Shown: positions 26,075 to 33,653 of the stretch, piece after piece
How positions within the stretch are numbered: the first letter of the stretch is position 1
How the letters are laid out: the number at the start of each line of letters is the position of its first letter
Origin: GCA-002779465 sp964596535
GTDB lineage: Bacteria; Desulfobacterota; Desulfobacteria; Desulfobacterales; UBA2156
NCBI GenBank assembly: GCA_964596535.1
Contig: CAZQUR010000005.1
Location: 1-58,559, forward strand
Reading direction: 5' to 3'
Length of the DNA: 58,559 nt
Notes under the pieces: model-generated
The model's input: only the letters and a program-made list of their open reading frames with translations
Told to the model about the DNA's origin: nothing
Database searches by the model: none
Program-made: the position numbers and the translations under genes

Positions 26075-26854
26075 TCACTCCGGTATCTCTCCTACACCGG
26101 AAAGCATATACCGGGGCTGATAGGCGTAATTTTGAAGATCTTCCCGGGCGGTCACCCCGGAAAGCACCAAAACGGTATCCATCCCCGAATGGATTCCGGC
26201 GATGATGTCGGTTTCCATACGGTCCCCCACAATGGCGGTCTCTTCACGGCTGCATCCCAGCATCCTCAGGGCATGCCGCATCATGAGGGGATTGGGCTTT
26301 CCCAAAAAGTAGGCCTTTTTTCCGGCCGCCAGTTCAATGGGGGCAATAAGGGACCCGGTTCCCGGAACAACCTCTTTTCCCATGGAATCCGTCAGGTCCG
26401 GGTTGGTACCGATCAACCGGGCCCCGGCACGCACCAGGTTGACGGCTTTTTCGATTTTTTCATACGAATAGGACCGGGTTTCGCCCACCACGACGTAATC
26501 CGGATTGACCTCGTTCATGGAAAATCCCGCCTCATATAAGGCGTTGATGAGTCCGGCTTCTCCGATGACGTAAACGGAACCGTTGGGCCGCTGAAAAGCC
26601 AGGAAACTCGCCGTGGCCAATGCACTGGTGTAAAAATGTCCCGGGTCCACTTGAATCCCGAGCCGGTCCAGTTTCTCTTTAAGCTCCCGGGGAGAGCGTT
26701 CACTGCTGTTGGTCAAGAATAAAAACTGTTTTCCCTTTGTCTTGAGCCAGTCCACAAATCGGTTCACTCCCGGCAGCAACCGATCGCCGTGATACAATAC
26801 CCCGTCCATGTCGCAGATAAACGCTTGCTTTGCCCGCAAGGATTCCAGTCCCAT
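26075..26854 (-). CDS. HAD-IIA phosphatase (NagD/p-nitrophenylphosphatase type)
   Basis: Hydrolase of 259 residues. Motif I FICDMDGVLYHGDRLL, motif II LFLTNSSERSPREL, motif III Lys in LGKPNPLMMRHAL and motif IV IVGDRMETDIIAGIHSGMDT. These are signatures of the NagD family (class IIA with C2 cap), which acts on nucleotide or sugar phosphates, glycerol phosphates and similar compounds. The start ATG is within the longer open frame at 26854, after AAAGGGAAAGAAAACCCT. It lies between the Pit transporter and the ABC receptor, same direction as the Pit gene, 41 bp downstream of it. Third HAD phosphatase of this region. Confidence 0.88.
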   Translation of the reverse strand: MGLESLRAKQAFICDMDGVLYHGDRLLPGVNRFVDWLKTKGKQFLFLTNSSERSPRELKEKLDRLGIQVDPGHFYTSALATASFLAFQRPNGSVYVIGEAGLINALYEAGFSMNEVNPDYVVVGETRSYSYEKIEKAVNLVRAGARLIGTNPDLTDSMGKEVVPGTGSLIAPIELAAGKKAYFLGKPNPLMMRHALRMLGCSREETAIVGDRMETDIIAGIHSGMDTVLVLSGVTAREDLQNYAYQPRYMLSGVGEIPE

Positions 26855-26895
26855 AGGGTTTTCTTTCCCTTTATCGAAACGGCGGTTCGAAGGGA

Positions 26896-27840
26896 TCAAT
26901 CCGGCACATAATATAAATTGCTGGCCACATAAAGGGCGATGGAAAAAAGACAGGCCAAAACCGGCGTGAGCCCCCATCCGATCACGATATTACCGAGCAT
27001 CCGCCGGTTCACCGTTTTCACGCTTCGAAGAATCCCGATCCCCAGGACAGCCCCCACCGTGGCGTGGGATGTGGAGACCGGAACACCGATCCAGGTAAAA
27101 ATGTGGACCGTCACCCCCATGGCGAGAACCACGACCAGCGCGGAATAGGGATCCACCCGGACCAGACGCCTTCCCACCGTCTCCATCACCGGCCGGCTGA
27201 AGGTCAAAATCCCCAGGGCGATACTCAGGCCGCCGAGGAGTGTGGCGTTGAACACCGTCATGGAACCGGCGCCCACGAAGACCGCCGAGACGTTGGCCAC
27301 GTTGTTCGCCCCCAAGGCATAGGCGCCGTAGGCGCCGGAACAGATCAGGCCGATTTTAAGAAGCCGGTCGGATTGGAAGAGGTTCAGATTCATTCGATTG
27401 TACACCGCCCCCAGGAGAGGATATAGCAGCATGGCGATGAGGGCCCCTCCAATTGGAGTGGCCACCCAGCAGGAGACGACCTTGCCCAAACCGGACAGGT
27501 CGAGCCTTTGACTCAGGATGCCGATTCCCAAAATCGCTCCCACAACGGCCTGGGATGTGGAGATGGGAAGTCCCAGAAGGGTCATGACCGTCACCGTCAG
27601 TGCGGCCGCCACGGAACAGATCACGGCCTTCTTGAGGTTGAACACCGTCAATCCCTGCAAGGTCTCTATCCCGGCCCGCCCCTCCAGGAGGGCGCCGGTG
27701 GCCACGAAAACGGCCCCGATCACCGCCGCGGTATAAAACTTTACCATTCGGGAGGAAACGGCCGTCCCGAAGGCATTGGCAGCGTCATTGGCGCCCAGGG
27801 ACCACCCTAAAAAAATCCCGCCGAGGAAAGAGGTGATCAT
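26896..27840 (-). CDS. pit: Inorganic phosphate transporter, PiT family
   Basis: Membrane protein of 314 residues with about ten hydrophobic segments. The duplicated PiT signature is seen twice: GANDAANAFGT (16-26) with GLPISTSQAVVGAILG, and GANNVANVSA with GVPVSTSHATVGAVLG. Low-affinity phosphate transport across the inner membrane, symport with a cation; direction can be either way. It is shorter than E. coli PitA (about 500), as usual for the compact bacterial/archaeal forms. Overlaps the DUF47 gene by four bases (ATGA) and is followed by a HAD phosphatase gene, fitting release or uptake of phosphate next to an organophosphate pathway. Confidence 0.93.
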   Translation of the reverse strand: MITSFLGGIFLGWSLGANDAANAFGTAVSSRMVKFYTAAVIGAVFVATGALLEGRAGIETLQGLTVFNLKKAVICSVAAALTVTVMTLLGLPISTSQAVVGAILGIGILSQRLDLSGLGKVVSCWVATPIGGALIAMLLYPLLGAVYNRMNLNLFQSDRLLKIGLICSGAYGAYALGANNVANVSAVFVGAGSMTVFNATLLGGLSIALGILTFSRPVMETVGRRLVRVDPYSALVVVLAMGVTVHIFTWIGVPVSTSHATVGAVLGIGILRSVKTVNRRMLGNIVIGWGLTPVLACLFSIALYVASNLYYVPD

Positions 27841-28487
27841 ACCCGCCGTTTCATATTGATGATATTGATCCGTTTGGACACGCGATCCGCCTGATCCGAA
27901 ATTTCACCGATTTGAACGGTGAGGTCTTTGAGCTGCAGTTTCAAAAAAGGGGTGATTCCGGATTCGAAGAGCTTGGTGATGATCCGGCGCTCGATACGGT
28001 CGCAATGGCTTTCGTGGGTGTCGATGATATGGAGCAGCTCCCGGATGCTTTCATTTTTTTTGAATAAGGCGACCACCTGTCGCCGCATCAATTCACAGCA
28101 TTCCAGGCTCAGCCGCACCAGGTCCTTCAGGTCCGGCATCAGGAAATCGGGGATTTCCAGTTTTTGGGTCTGAATAATATACAGGATCCGCTCGAGCAGG
28201 CGAGGGATGGTGTCGATGGCTTCCAAAAGCCCCATGATATCCCCCCGGGCGTCGGGGATCAGGGTTTTGCCGTACATCAGGGTCTTGATCTCCTCCCGGA
28301 TATCGTCCGCCTTGGATTCGTACTTGTGGGTTCTGTCGATGAAAAACTCGAAGTTTTCGCAAAACGGGTTGTCGATACAAACATTGAGGGCTTTTAAAAA
28401 ATTTTCCTGGGTGCGCTCCACGGTCTCCAGATAGTCGTAAATGAGCGCTTCCACCCGATGTTCTTTTTTAAAGAGAAAGCTGAGCAT
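27837..28487 (-). CDS. DUF47/PhoU-like phosphate transport regulator
   Basis: All-helical protein of 216 residues of the DUF47 (TIGR00153) family, a PhoU relative that is nearly always coupled to pit genes. Conserved pieces are YLETVERTQENFLKAL at the N-terminus, the KADDIREEIKT segment, and the EAIDTIPRLLERIL helix. The long helices have coiled-coil character. It probably modulates the Pit transporter. ATG start with GGAGG 13 bases upstream. Upstream is a 525-bp control region shared with the divergent glutamate synthase gene. Confidence 0.88.
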   Translation of the reverse strand: MLSFLFKKEHRVEALIYDYLETVERTQENFLKALNVCIDNPFCENFEFFIDRTHKYESKADDIREEIKTLMYGKTLIPDARGDIMGLLEAIDTIPRLLERILYIIQTQKLEIPDFLMPDLKDLVRLSLECCELMRRQVVALFKKNESIRELLHIIDTHESHCDRIERRIITKLFESGITPFLKLQLKDLTVQIGEISDQADRVSKRINIINMKRRV

Positions 28488-28751
28488 CGTGAAACGTCAA
28501 ACCTCCGGTCAAAGATGATACAAACGCTCTTACACCATAAAACCCTTTATTTCAAAAGAAATTCGGAGCCGCCACGGGCCCCGGGGGGCGTTCTTTTTTC
28601 CGTTTTATTCTGGATACGGCGCGCCACCGGCAATGTCAATGGGAAGGTCGATGCATCCTCGTGTTTTCCATTTGAACTGATAATTTTATTAGAAACTTTA
28701 ATTATGACTTGACATCACCGTTTTTTGTAAATAGGGGTCCGGTTCACCCGC

Positions 28752-28787
28752 GTCTTCCACAAGGGGGTGGAAGACCGGCGATTTTTT
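28752..28787 (+). terminator. Terminator-like hairpin 1 in glutamate synthase leader
   Basis: Perfect 9-bp stem GTCTTCCAC / GTGGAAGAC with a six-base loop, followed by CGGCGA and six T residues. It is 225 bases upstream of the glutamate synthase ATG and may end a short leader transcript. Confidence 0.55.
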
Positions 28788-28795
28788 GGACAACG

Positions 28796-28837
28796 GCGTC
28801 TTTTTCTCTAGTTTTTCATGGGAAAAGACGCTTTTTT
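28796..28837 (+). terminator. Terminator-like hairpin 2 in glutamate synthase leader
   Basis: Perfect 9-bp stem GCGTCTTTT / AAAAGACGC followed directly by TTTTTT, a textbook intrinsic terminator. Together with hairpin 1 it suggests attenuation or a small RNA upstream of glutamate synthase. Confidence 0.65.
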
Positions 28838-28877
28838 ATTGTGGCGATTGTAAGATCGCTTCCGCGGATCCTGTTCT

Positions 28878-28931
28878 GATGGAAACGTAAAAGGGCCGTT
28901 TTCCCCCGCGCCGCAACCCTTTTTACGATCT
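28878..28931. repeat. Degenerate copy of the palindromic repeat
   Basis: GATGGAAACGTAAAAGGG and CCCTTTTTACGATC form the two arms, matching the TTTTTACGA arm type seen at the window start and near 6205. Centre differs, so this is an old or partial copy. Confidence 0.45.
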
Positions 28932-29012
28932 TGTTTTGTTTTAAAAGCCCCGATTTGAGGCGGGATTGCGGGAAGCGTTCCGGTGAATCCAAACTACAAG
29001 GAGGCGTTTTAA

Positions 29013-30596
29013 ATGAATCTGCAACAGCCCAATTCCAATGAAGCCCTGCAAACAAAGAACCGCTCCCGGAGCGTTGCCCCCCAATCCGGCATCTGCTCCA
29101 GGTGCATGGACGGGTGCAAGGGGAACTGTGACATGTTCGTCACCACTTTCCGGGGGCGGGAACTTTTGTATCCTTCTCCTTTCGGGCAGGTCACGGCAGG
29201 CTCGGACAAAGACTATCCCGTGGATTACAGTCATCTGAATATCATGGGATACGCCATCGGCGCATCCGGTATCGAGGCCGACCCGGACCATGCAGTCTTT
29301 CCGAAGGTCAGTACGGAAACCTGGTACGGCGCCACGGAAAAAATCAATATGAAGATCCCCATTTTCACCGGCGCACTCGGGAGCACGGAGATCGCCCGGA
29401 GCAACTGGGAGCAGTTCGCCGTGGGCGCCGCCATTTCGGGAATCAGCCTGGTGTGCGGTGAAAACGTCTGCGGCATCGATCACGATTTACAGATCGATAA
29501 AAACGGGAAGGTGGTGGAATCTCCTGAGATGCGCCGCCGGGTGGAACAGTACCGCCGTTATCAGGAAGGCTACGGCGACATCATGGTACAGATGAACGTG
29601 GAGGACACGCGTCTGGGGGTTGCTGAGTACGTCATTGAAAAACTGGGGGTGGAAACCATAGAATTGAAATGGGGACAGGGGGCCAAGAGCATCGGCGGCG
29701 AAATCAAGGTGGATTCCTTGGAACGCGCCATCGATTTGAAAAAAAGAGGATATATCGTCACGCCGGACCCCACGAAAAAATCGAACCAGGAGGCGTTCAG
29801 GGAAGGGGCCATCAAGGAATTCGAACGCCACTCCCGGGTCGGTTTTCTCAACCAGGAGGCCTTCATGAGAGACGTGGACCGGGTCCGGAAACTGGGCGCC
29901 AAGCGGGTCACCTTGAAGACCGGAGCCTATCCCATGAGGGAGTTGGCCATGGCCATCCGCTGGTCTTCGGATGCCAAGATCGATCTTTTGACCATCGACG
30001 GCGCCCCGGGCGGTACCGGTATGAGCCCATGGCGTATGATGTGCGAATGGGGAATCCCCGCCATATACCTCCATTCCATGGCCTATGAACTCTGCCTGCG
30101 CCTGGCCCAGAAAGGGGCGTGGATTCCGGACATCGCCTTTGCCGGGGGTTTTTCCGCTGAAGATCACATCTTCAAGGCCCTGGCCCTGGGCGCCCCTTTC
30201 TGCAAAGCGGTCTGCTTGGGACGGGCCCTCATGATCCCCGGGATGGTGGGGAAGAACATCGAACGGTGGCTGAAAGGGGAAGACGGCGGCCTCCCCTCCA
30301 CCGTGTCCAAATACGGCACCACCAAGGAGGAAATTTTCGTCTCCTATCAAACCCTTCGGGATCGCTATGGAAAAGAGGCGGAAGCCTTTCCTCTGGGCGC
30401 CATCGGTGTGTACACCGCCAGTGAAAAACTTCGGGTCGGCCTGCAACAGCTCATGGCCGGCGCCCGTAAATGGCGCACCCATCTGATCACTCGAAGGGAT
30501 TTGGCGTCACTGACGGAAGAATGCGCCAAGGTCACCGGTATTCCCTATATTATGGATGCTTACCGGGAAGAGGCCTTGGCCATCATCGACGAGTAA
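29013..30596 (+). CDS. FMN-dependent glutamate synthase domain protein
   Basis: Protein of 527 residues equivalent to the FMN/3Fe-4S synthase domain of GltB, as in archaeal-type stand-alone glutamate synthases. N-terminal CSRCMDGCKGNC (about 28-39) is a four-cysteine cluster probably carrying Fe-S. The TIM-barrel core has GYGDIMVQMN, LKWGQGAKSIGGE, TIDGAPGGTGMSPW and AFAGGFSAEDHIFKALALGAPFCKAV, the FMN-binding loops. It should make glutamate from 2-oxoglutarate and an ammonia donor; no amidotransferase or small subunit is nearby, so those functions may come from other loci. ATG has AAGGAGG upstream. Ends with a strong intrinsic terminator, so it is monocistronic. Confidence 0.87.
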   Translation: MNLQQPNSNEALQTKNRSRSVAPQSGICSRCMDGCKGNCDMFVTTFRGRELLYPSPFGQVTAGSDKDYPVDYSHLNIMGYAIGASGIEADPDHAVFPKVSTETWYGATEKINMKIPIFTGALGSTEIARSNWEQFAVGAAISGISLVCGENVCGIDHDLQIDKNGKVVESPEMRRRVEQYRRYQEGYGDIMVQMNVEDTRLGVAEYVIEKLGVETIELKWGQGAKSIGGEIKVDSLERAIDLKKRGYIVTPDPTKKSNQEAFREGAIKEFERHSRVGFLNQEAFMRDVDRVRKLGAKRVTLKTGAYPMRELAMAIRWSSDAKIDLLTIDGAPGGTGMSPWRMMCEWGIPAIYLHSMAYELCLRLAQKGAWIPDIAFAGGFSAEDHIFKALALGAPFCKAVCLGRALMIPGMVGKNIERWLKGEDGGLPSTVSKYGTTKEEIFVSYQTLRDRYGKEAEAFPLGAIGVYTASEKLRVGLQQLMAGARKWRTHLITRRDLASLTEECAKVTGIPYIMDAYREEALAIIDE

Positions 30597-30614
30597 TTTT
30601 TTCCGTCTTTTCTG

Positions 30615-30653
30615 CCGGCGGGTCGGTTCTTGTCGACCCGCCGGTTTTTTTTT
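30615..30653 (+). terminator. Intrinsic terminator after glutamate synthase
   Basis: Perfect 11-bp stem CCGGCGGGTCG / CGACCCGCCGG, eight-base loop, followed by nine T residues. Confidence 0.9.
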
Positions 30654-30694
30654 GATAATGGCACCGCGTGATCAAGAGAACGGAATCGGAACCC

Positions 30695-31960
30695 ATGCAA
30701 CGCACCTTTTTTGCTTTTTTTGCACTCTTTGCGGCCGCCTTCATTTTAATGATGGGCGGCGGGGTATTGGGAACCTTCCTCAGTTTGCGGTTGGCCGTGG
30801 ACGGGTTTCCCGAAACGACCATCGGGTGGGTCATGGCCGGGTTTTATCTGGGTCTGGTGCTCGGTTCCTTTATCTGCCACCACCTGGTGGAAGCCGTGGG
30901 GCACATCCGGTCCTTTTCCACATTCGCGGCGATCACGGTCAGCGCCGTCATGCTGCAAGCCCTCTGGATCCATCCGCTTTTTTGGTGGATCCTCCGCCTG
31001 GTCACCGGGATCTCCATGACAGGGCTTTATATGGTGATGGAAAGTTGGCTCAACGAGTGTGCGGAACCGGCCAACCGGGGAAGGATCTTCGCGGTGTACA
31101 TGGCGATTTCCTATCTCGGCTTGGCCCTTTCCCAGTTTTTTATCGCCTTTGCGGAGATCCGCGGTCACGAACTCTTTTTTGTCGTCGCCATCCTCTTTTC
31201 CCTTTGTATGGTCCCGGTTTCCACCACCCGATCCATTTCCCCCCAACTCCCACCGGTCACCCGGTTTGAAATTTTAAAGCTGTTTCGAAGGGCCCCTTTG
31301 GGGATGTCCGGCTGCCTGGTGGCGGGCCTCATCAACGGGAGTTTTTACACCATGGCGCCGGTTTTCTGCCTGGGAACAGGGTTTTCCACGTCCCAGATCG
31401 CCTGGTATATGAGCCTGACCATCTTCAGCGGACTGTGCCTGCAATGGCCGGTGGGAACCTTTTCAGACCGTTTCGACCGCCGGGCCGTGCTGTCGGTCCT
31501 CGGTTTCATGGTGGCGGGGATCAGTCTCTTGCTCGCCCTGGCCGTTTCCCGTTATACGTTTCTGGTTTTTGTCATGACCGTGCTGTACGGAGGACCGGGT
31601 TTCAGCATCTATCCGGTGTCCGTGGCGTACGCCCTGGATCAATTCAAACCCCACGAAATCGTGACGGTGAGTTCGGCCCTGATCTTGTTTTACGGCCTGG
31701 GCGCCGGTATCGGCCCCCCGGCCGCATCGGGATTGATGCGGCTTTTCGGCCCCCAGTTCCTCTATCTGTTCATCGCCGCCGTCGGAGGCATCTTCGGATT
31801 GCTGGTGTATCTCCGCCGGCGTCAAAAACCCCTCGCCCGCCCCTCCGTCGTTCCCACCATTCCGGTTCCGCGGACGTCGCCCGTGGCCGTCTCCCTCGAC
31901 CCACGGGTGCCGATGACGGAATCAGAGCCGGAATCTCAACCCGAGGCATCAGGGGCGTGA
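30695..31960 (+). CDS. Major facilitator superfamily permease (YcaD-like)
   Basis: Inner-membrane transporter of about 421 residues with 12 hydrophobic segments in two halves. GWVMAGFYLGLVLGSFICHHLVEAVGHIR near the N-terminus carries the family A-like loop, and GTFSDRFDRRAVLSV repeats it in the second half. It looks like the YcaD/UMF group of poorly characterised proton-driven transporters. The Pro-rich tail after residue about 385 is likely cytoplasmic. Start ATG 30695 is chosen because the hydrophobic segment begins right after it; a GTG at 30668 would add nine charged residues. Stands alone after the glutamate synthase terminator. Confidence 0.8.
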   Translation: MQRTFFAFFALFAAAFILMMGGGVLGTFLSLRLAVDGFPETTIGWVMAGFYLGLVLGSFICHHLVEAVGHIRSFSTFAAITVSAVMLQALWIHPLFWWILRLVTGISMTGLYMVMESWLNECAEPANRGRIFAVYMAISYLGLALSQFFIAFAEIRGHELFFVVAILFSLCMVPVSTTRSISPQLPPVTRFEILKLFRRAPLGMSGCLVAGLINGSFYTMAPVFCLGTGFSTSQIAWYMSLTIFSGLCLQWPVGTFSDRFDRRAVLSVLGFMVAGISLLLALAVSRYTFLVFVMTVLYGGPGFSIYPVSVAYALDQFKPHEIVTVSSALILFYGLGAGIGPPAASGLMRLFGPQFLYLFIAAVGGIFGLLVYLRRRQKPLARPSVVPTIPVPRTSPVAVSLDPRVPMTESEPESQPEASGA

Positions 31961-32031
31961 AACCGGACCTGTCTGTCGGAAGCGTTGCCGTTTCCTCAAG
32001 GTGAAGCCCCTTGGTTTTTGAGGGATGTTGC

Positions 32032-32059
32032 TTGATCCGAAAAAATTTTATGGTATAAA
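32032..32059 (+). promoter_or_regulatory. Promoter of the PPC-ilvE-ugp unit
   Basis: TTGATC (32032-32037), 16-base spacer and TATAAA (32054-32059), about 40 bases before the PPC-domain gene. Matches the sigma-70 pattern well. Confidence 0.6.
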
Positions 32060-32100
32060 AGATACGGCTACCGAACGGATCTGAAACAAGAAAAGAGGGG

Positions 32101-32559
32101 ATGGTTTCGCCGATGTATCGGTCTGGAAGACGTTTCATGGAGCGTCTGGGCGGGGAGACGGATATTCTCTCCGGCATCGAGGAGATATGCATTCTCAACG
32201 CCGTACGGATGGCCGTCTTTAATCTGGTGGGTGCGGCCCGCTCGGCAACCTTCGGTGTCTTCGATCAAAAACAGCGGGTCTATGTGACGCAAAAAAGGGA
32301 CGGCTTTTTCGAAATTCTGAATTGTACGGGGAATATTTCCATCAAAGAGGGAAAGCCGATCGCCCATGCCAAAATCATCCTTTCGGATGAACAAAACCAA
32401 ATTTTCGGAGGGCATCTTTTTTCCGAGACCCTCTTGTTTTATGGAGAATTGTACCTCGAGGAGATGGAAGGATCTCCCCTCGAACGAGGGTATGATGAAT
32501 CCAGCGGTCTTTTTCTGTGGCCGTTCGACCACCGCGATATCCTGTTTCGCTCGACCTGA
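32101..32559 (+). CDS. PPC (PD1-like/DUF296) domain protein
   Basis: Small protein of 152 residues with the PPC/DUF296 fold. Typical elements are the N-terminal beta-strand with GRRFMERLGGETDIL, GAARSATFGVFD, the NCTGNISIKEGKPIAHAKIIL strand with its conserved IAHxH-like loop here read as IAHAKI, and GGHLFSETLLFYGELYL. In plants the domain accompanies AT-hook proteins; bacterial stand-alone members are of unknown role and form trimers. Start ATG follows GAGGGG by two bases; ATG at 32113 is an alternative. It is 14 bp ahead of the branched-chain aminotransferase start, so probably co-transcribed. Confidence 0.75.
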   Translation: MVSPMYRSGRRFMERLGGETDILSGIEEICILNAVRMAVFNLVGAARSATFGVFDQKQRVYVTQKRDGFFEILNCTGNISIKEGKPIAHAKIILSDEQNQIFGGHLFSETLLFYGELYLEEMEGSPLERGYDESSGLFLWPFDHRDILFRST

Positions 32560-32573
32560 TTAAAGGAGGCGCC

Positions 32574-33638
32574 ATGCAGATTTCCATCAACAAAACGCAG
32601 CAGCCGAAAGCCCGTCCGGATGAGTCCCGGCTGGGATTCGGGACTCATTTCACGGACCACATGTTCCTCATGGACTACCACCCGGATCAAGGGTGGCACC
32701 ACGGCCGCATCACGCCCTACGGACCCTTGTCCTTGGATCCGGCGACGATGGTGCTCCATTACGGCCAGGGCATTTTTGAAGGGCTCAAGGCCTATCGGAC
32801 GGATTCGGGGAAGATCCAGTTGTTCCGGCCCCAGGAAAACTTCAAGCGGCTCAACCGCTCCGCCCGGCTCCTGTGCATGCCTTCCATCGACGACGCCTTT
32901 GCCCTGAAGGCCCTGAAGGAACTGCTGGTCCTGGAAAAAGACTGGGTTCCCAAACAGCCGGAGACGTCTTTGTACATCCGCCCCACCGTCTACGCGGCGG
33001 ATCCGTTTCTCGGGGTCCGGGCGTCTTACACCTACCGCTTCTTTATTATATTGTCGCCGGTGGGCGCCTATTATGCCGAGGGGTTCAACCCGGTGAAGAT
33101 TTGGGTCACCCGGGACCGTGTGCGCGCCGTCCCCGGCGGCGTCGGAGAAGCCAAGACCATCGGCAACTATGCGGCCAGCCTCCTGGCCGGCCACGAAGCC
33201 CATGAAGCCGGATACACCCAGGTCTTGTGGCTCGACGGCATCGAACGGAAATATATCGAAGAAGTGGGCTCCATGAACATCTTCATTGTCATGGACGGAA
33301 AAATCGTCACCCCCGCCCTTTCGGGGAGTATTCTTCCCGGTATCACCCGGAACTCGGTAATTCATCTGGCCCGGTCCTGGAACCTCCCCGTGGAGGAAAG
33401 AAAAATCTCCATCGATGAAGTGATGGAAGGACATGCTTCCGGACGCCTTACAGAAATCTTCGGGTCGGGGACCGCGGCGGTGATCTCCCCGGTGGGGGAA
33501 ATCCGGTACGGAGACACGGTGATTTCCGTCGGGGACGGCCGGGTGGGTCCCGTCTCCCGCCGCCTCTATAAGGCCTTGACGGATATCCAGTACGGCCGGG
33601 AAGAAGGTCCGAGCGGGTGGATCGAACCGGTTGTTTAA
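32574..33638 (+). CDS. ilvE: Branched-chain amino acid aminotransferase
   Basis: Fold-type IV aminotransferase of 354 residues, the size of bacterial type II IlvE. It interconverts Leu, Ile and Val with their keto acids using 2-oxoglutarate. GQGIFEGLKAYR, RPTVYA, EAKTIGNYAASL with the PLP lysine and EVGSMNIFIV are characteristic. The ATG follows AAAGGAGG. It lies 14 bp after the PPC gene and 15 bp before a UDP-sugar pyrophosphorylase gene. Confidence 0.92.
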   Translation: MQISINKTQQPKARPDESRLGFGTHFTDHMFLMDYHPDQGWHHGRITPYGPLSLDPATMVLHYGQGIFEGLKAYRTDSGKIQLFRPQENFKRLNRSARLLCMPSIDDAFALKALKELLVLEKDWVPKQPETSLYIRPTVYAADPFLGVRASYTYRFFIILSPVGAYYAEGFNPVKIWVTRDRVRAVPGGVGEAKTIGNYAASLLAGHEAHEAGYTQVLWLDGIERKYIEEVGSMNIFIVMDGKIVTPALSGSILPGITRNSVIHLARSWNLPVEERKISIDEVMEGHASGRLTEIFGSGTAAVISPVGEIRYGDTVISVGDGRVGPVSRRLYKALTDIQYGREEGPSGWIEPVV

Positions 33639-33653
33639 CACAGGGATTTTTCA

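Larger units (their letters stand above)
28488..29012. other. 525-bp divergent control region with hairpins and a repeat relic
   Basis: No gene seen. The region contains TTGACA at 28709-28714 without a convincing -10, two tandem terminator-like hairpins (28752-28787 and 28796-28837) and a degenerate copy of the palindromic repeat (about 28878-28931). A GGAGG site precedes the glutamate synthase start at 29013. The 79-codon minus-strand frame across the hairpins is not believable as a gene. Confidence 0.6.
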
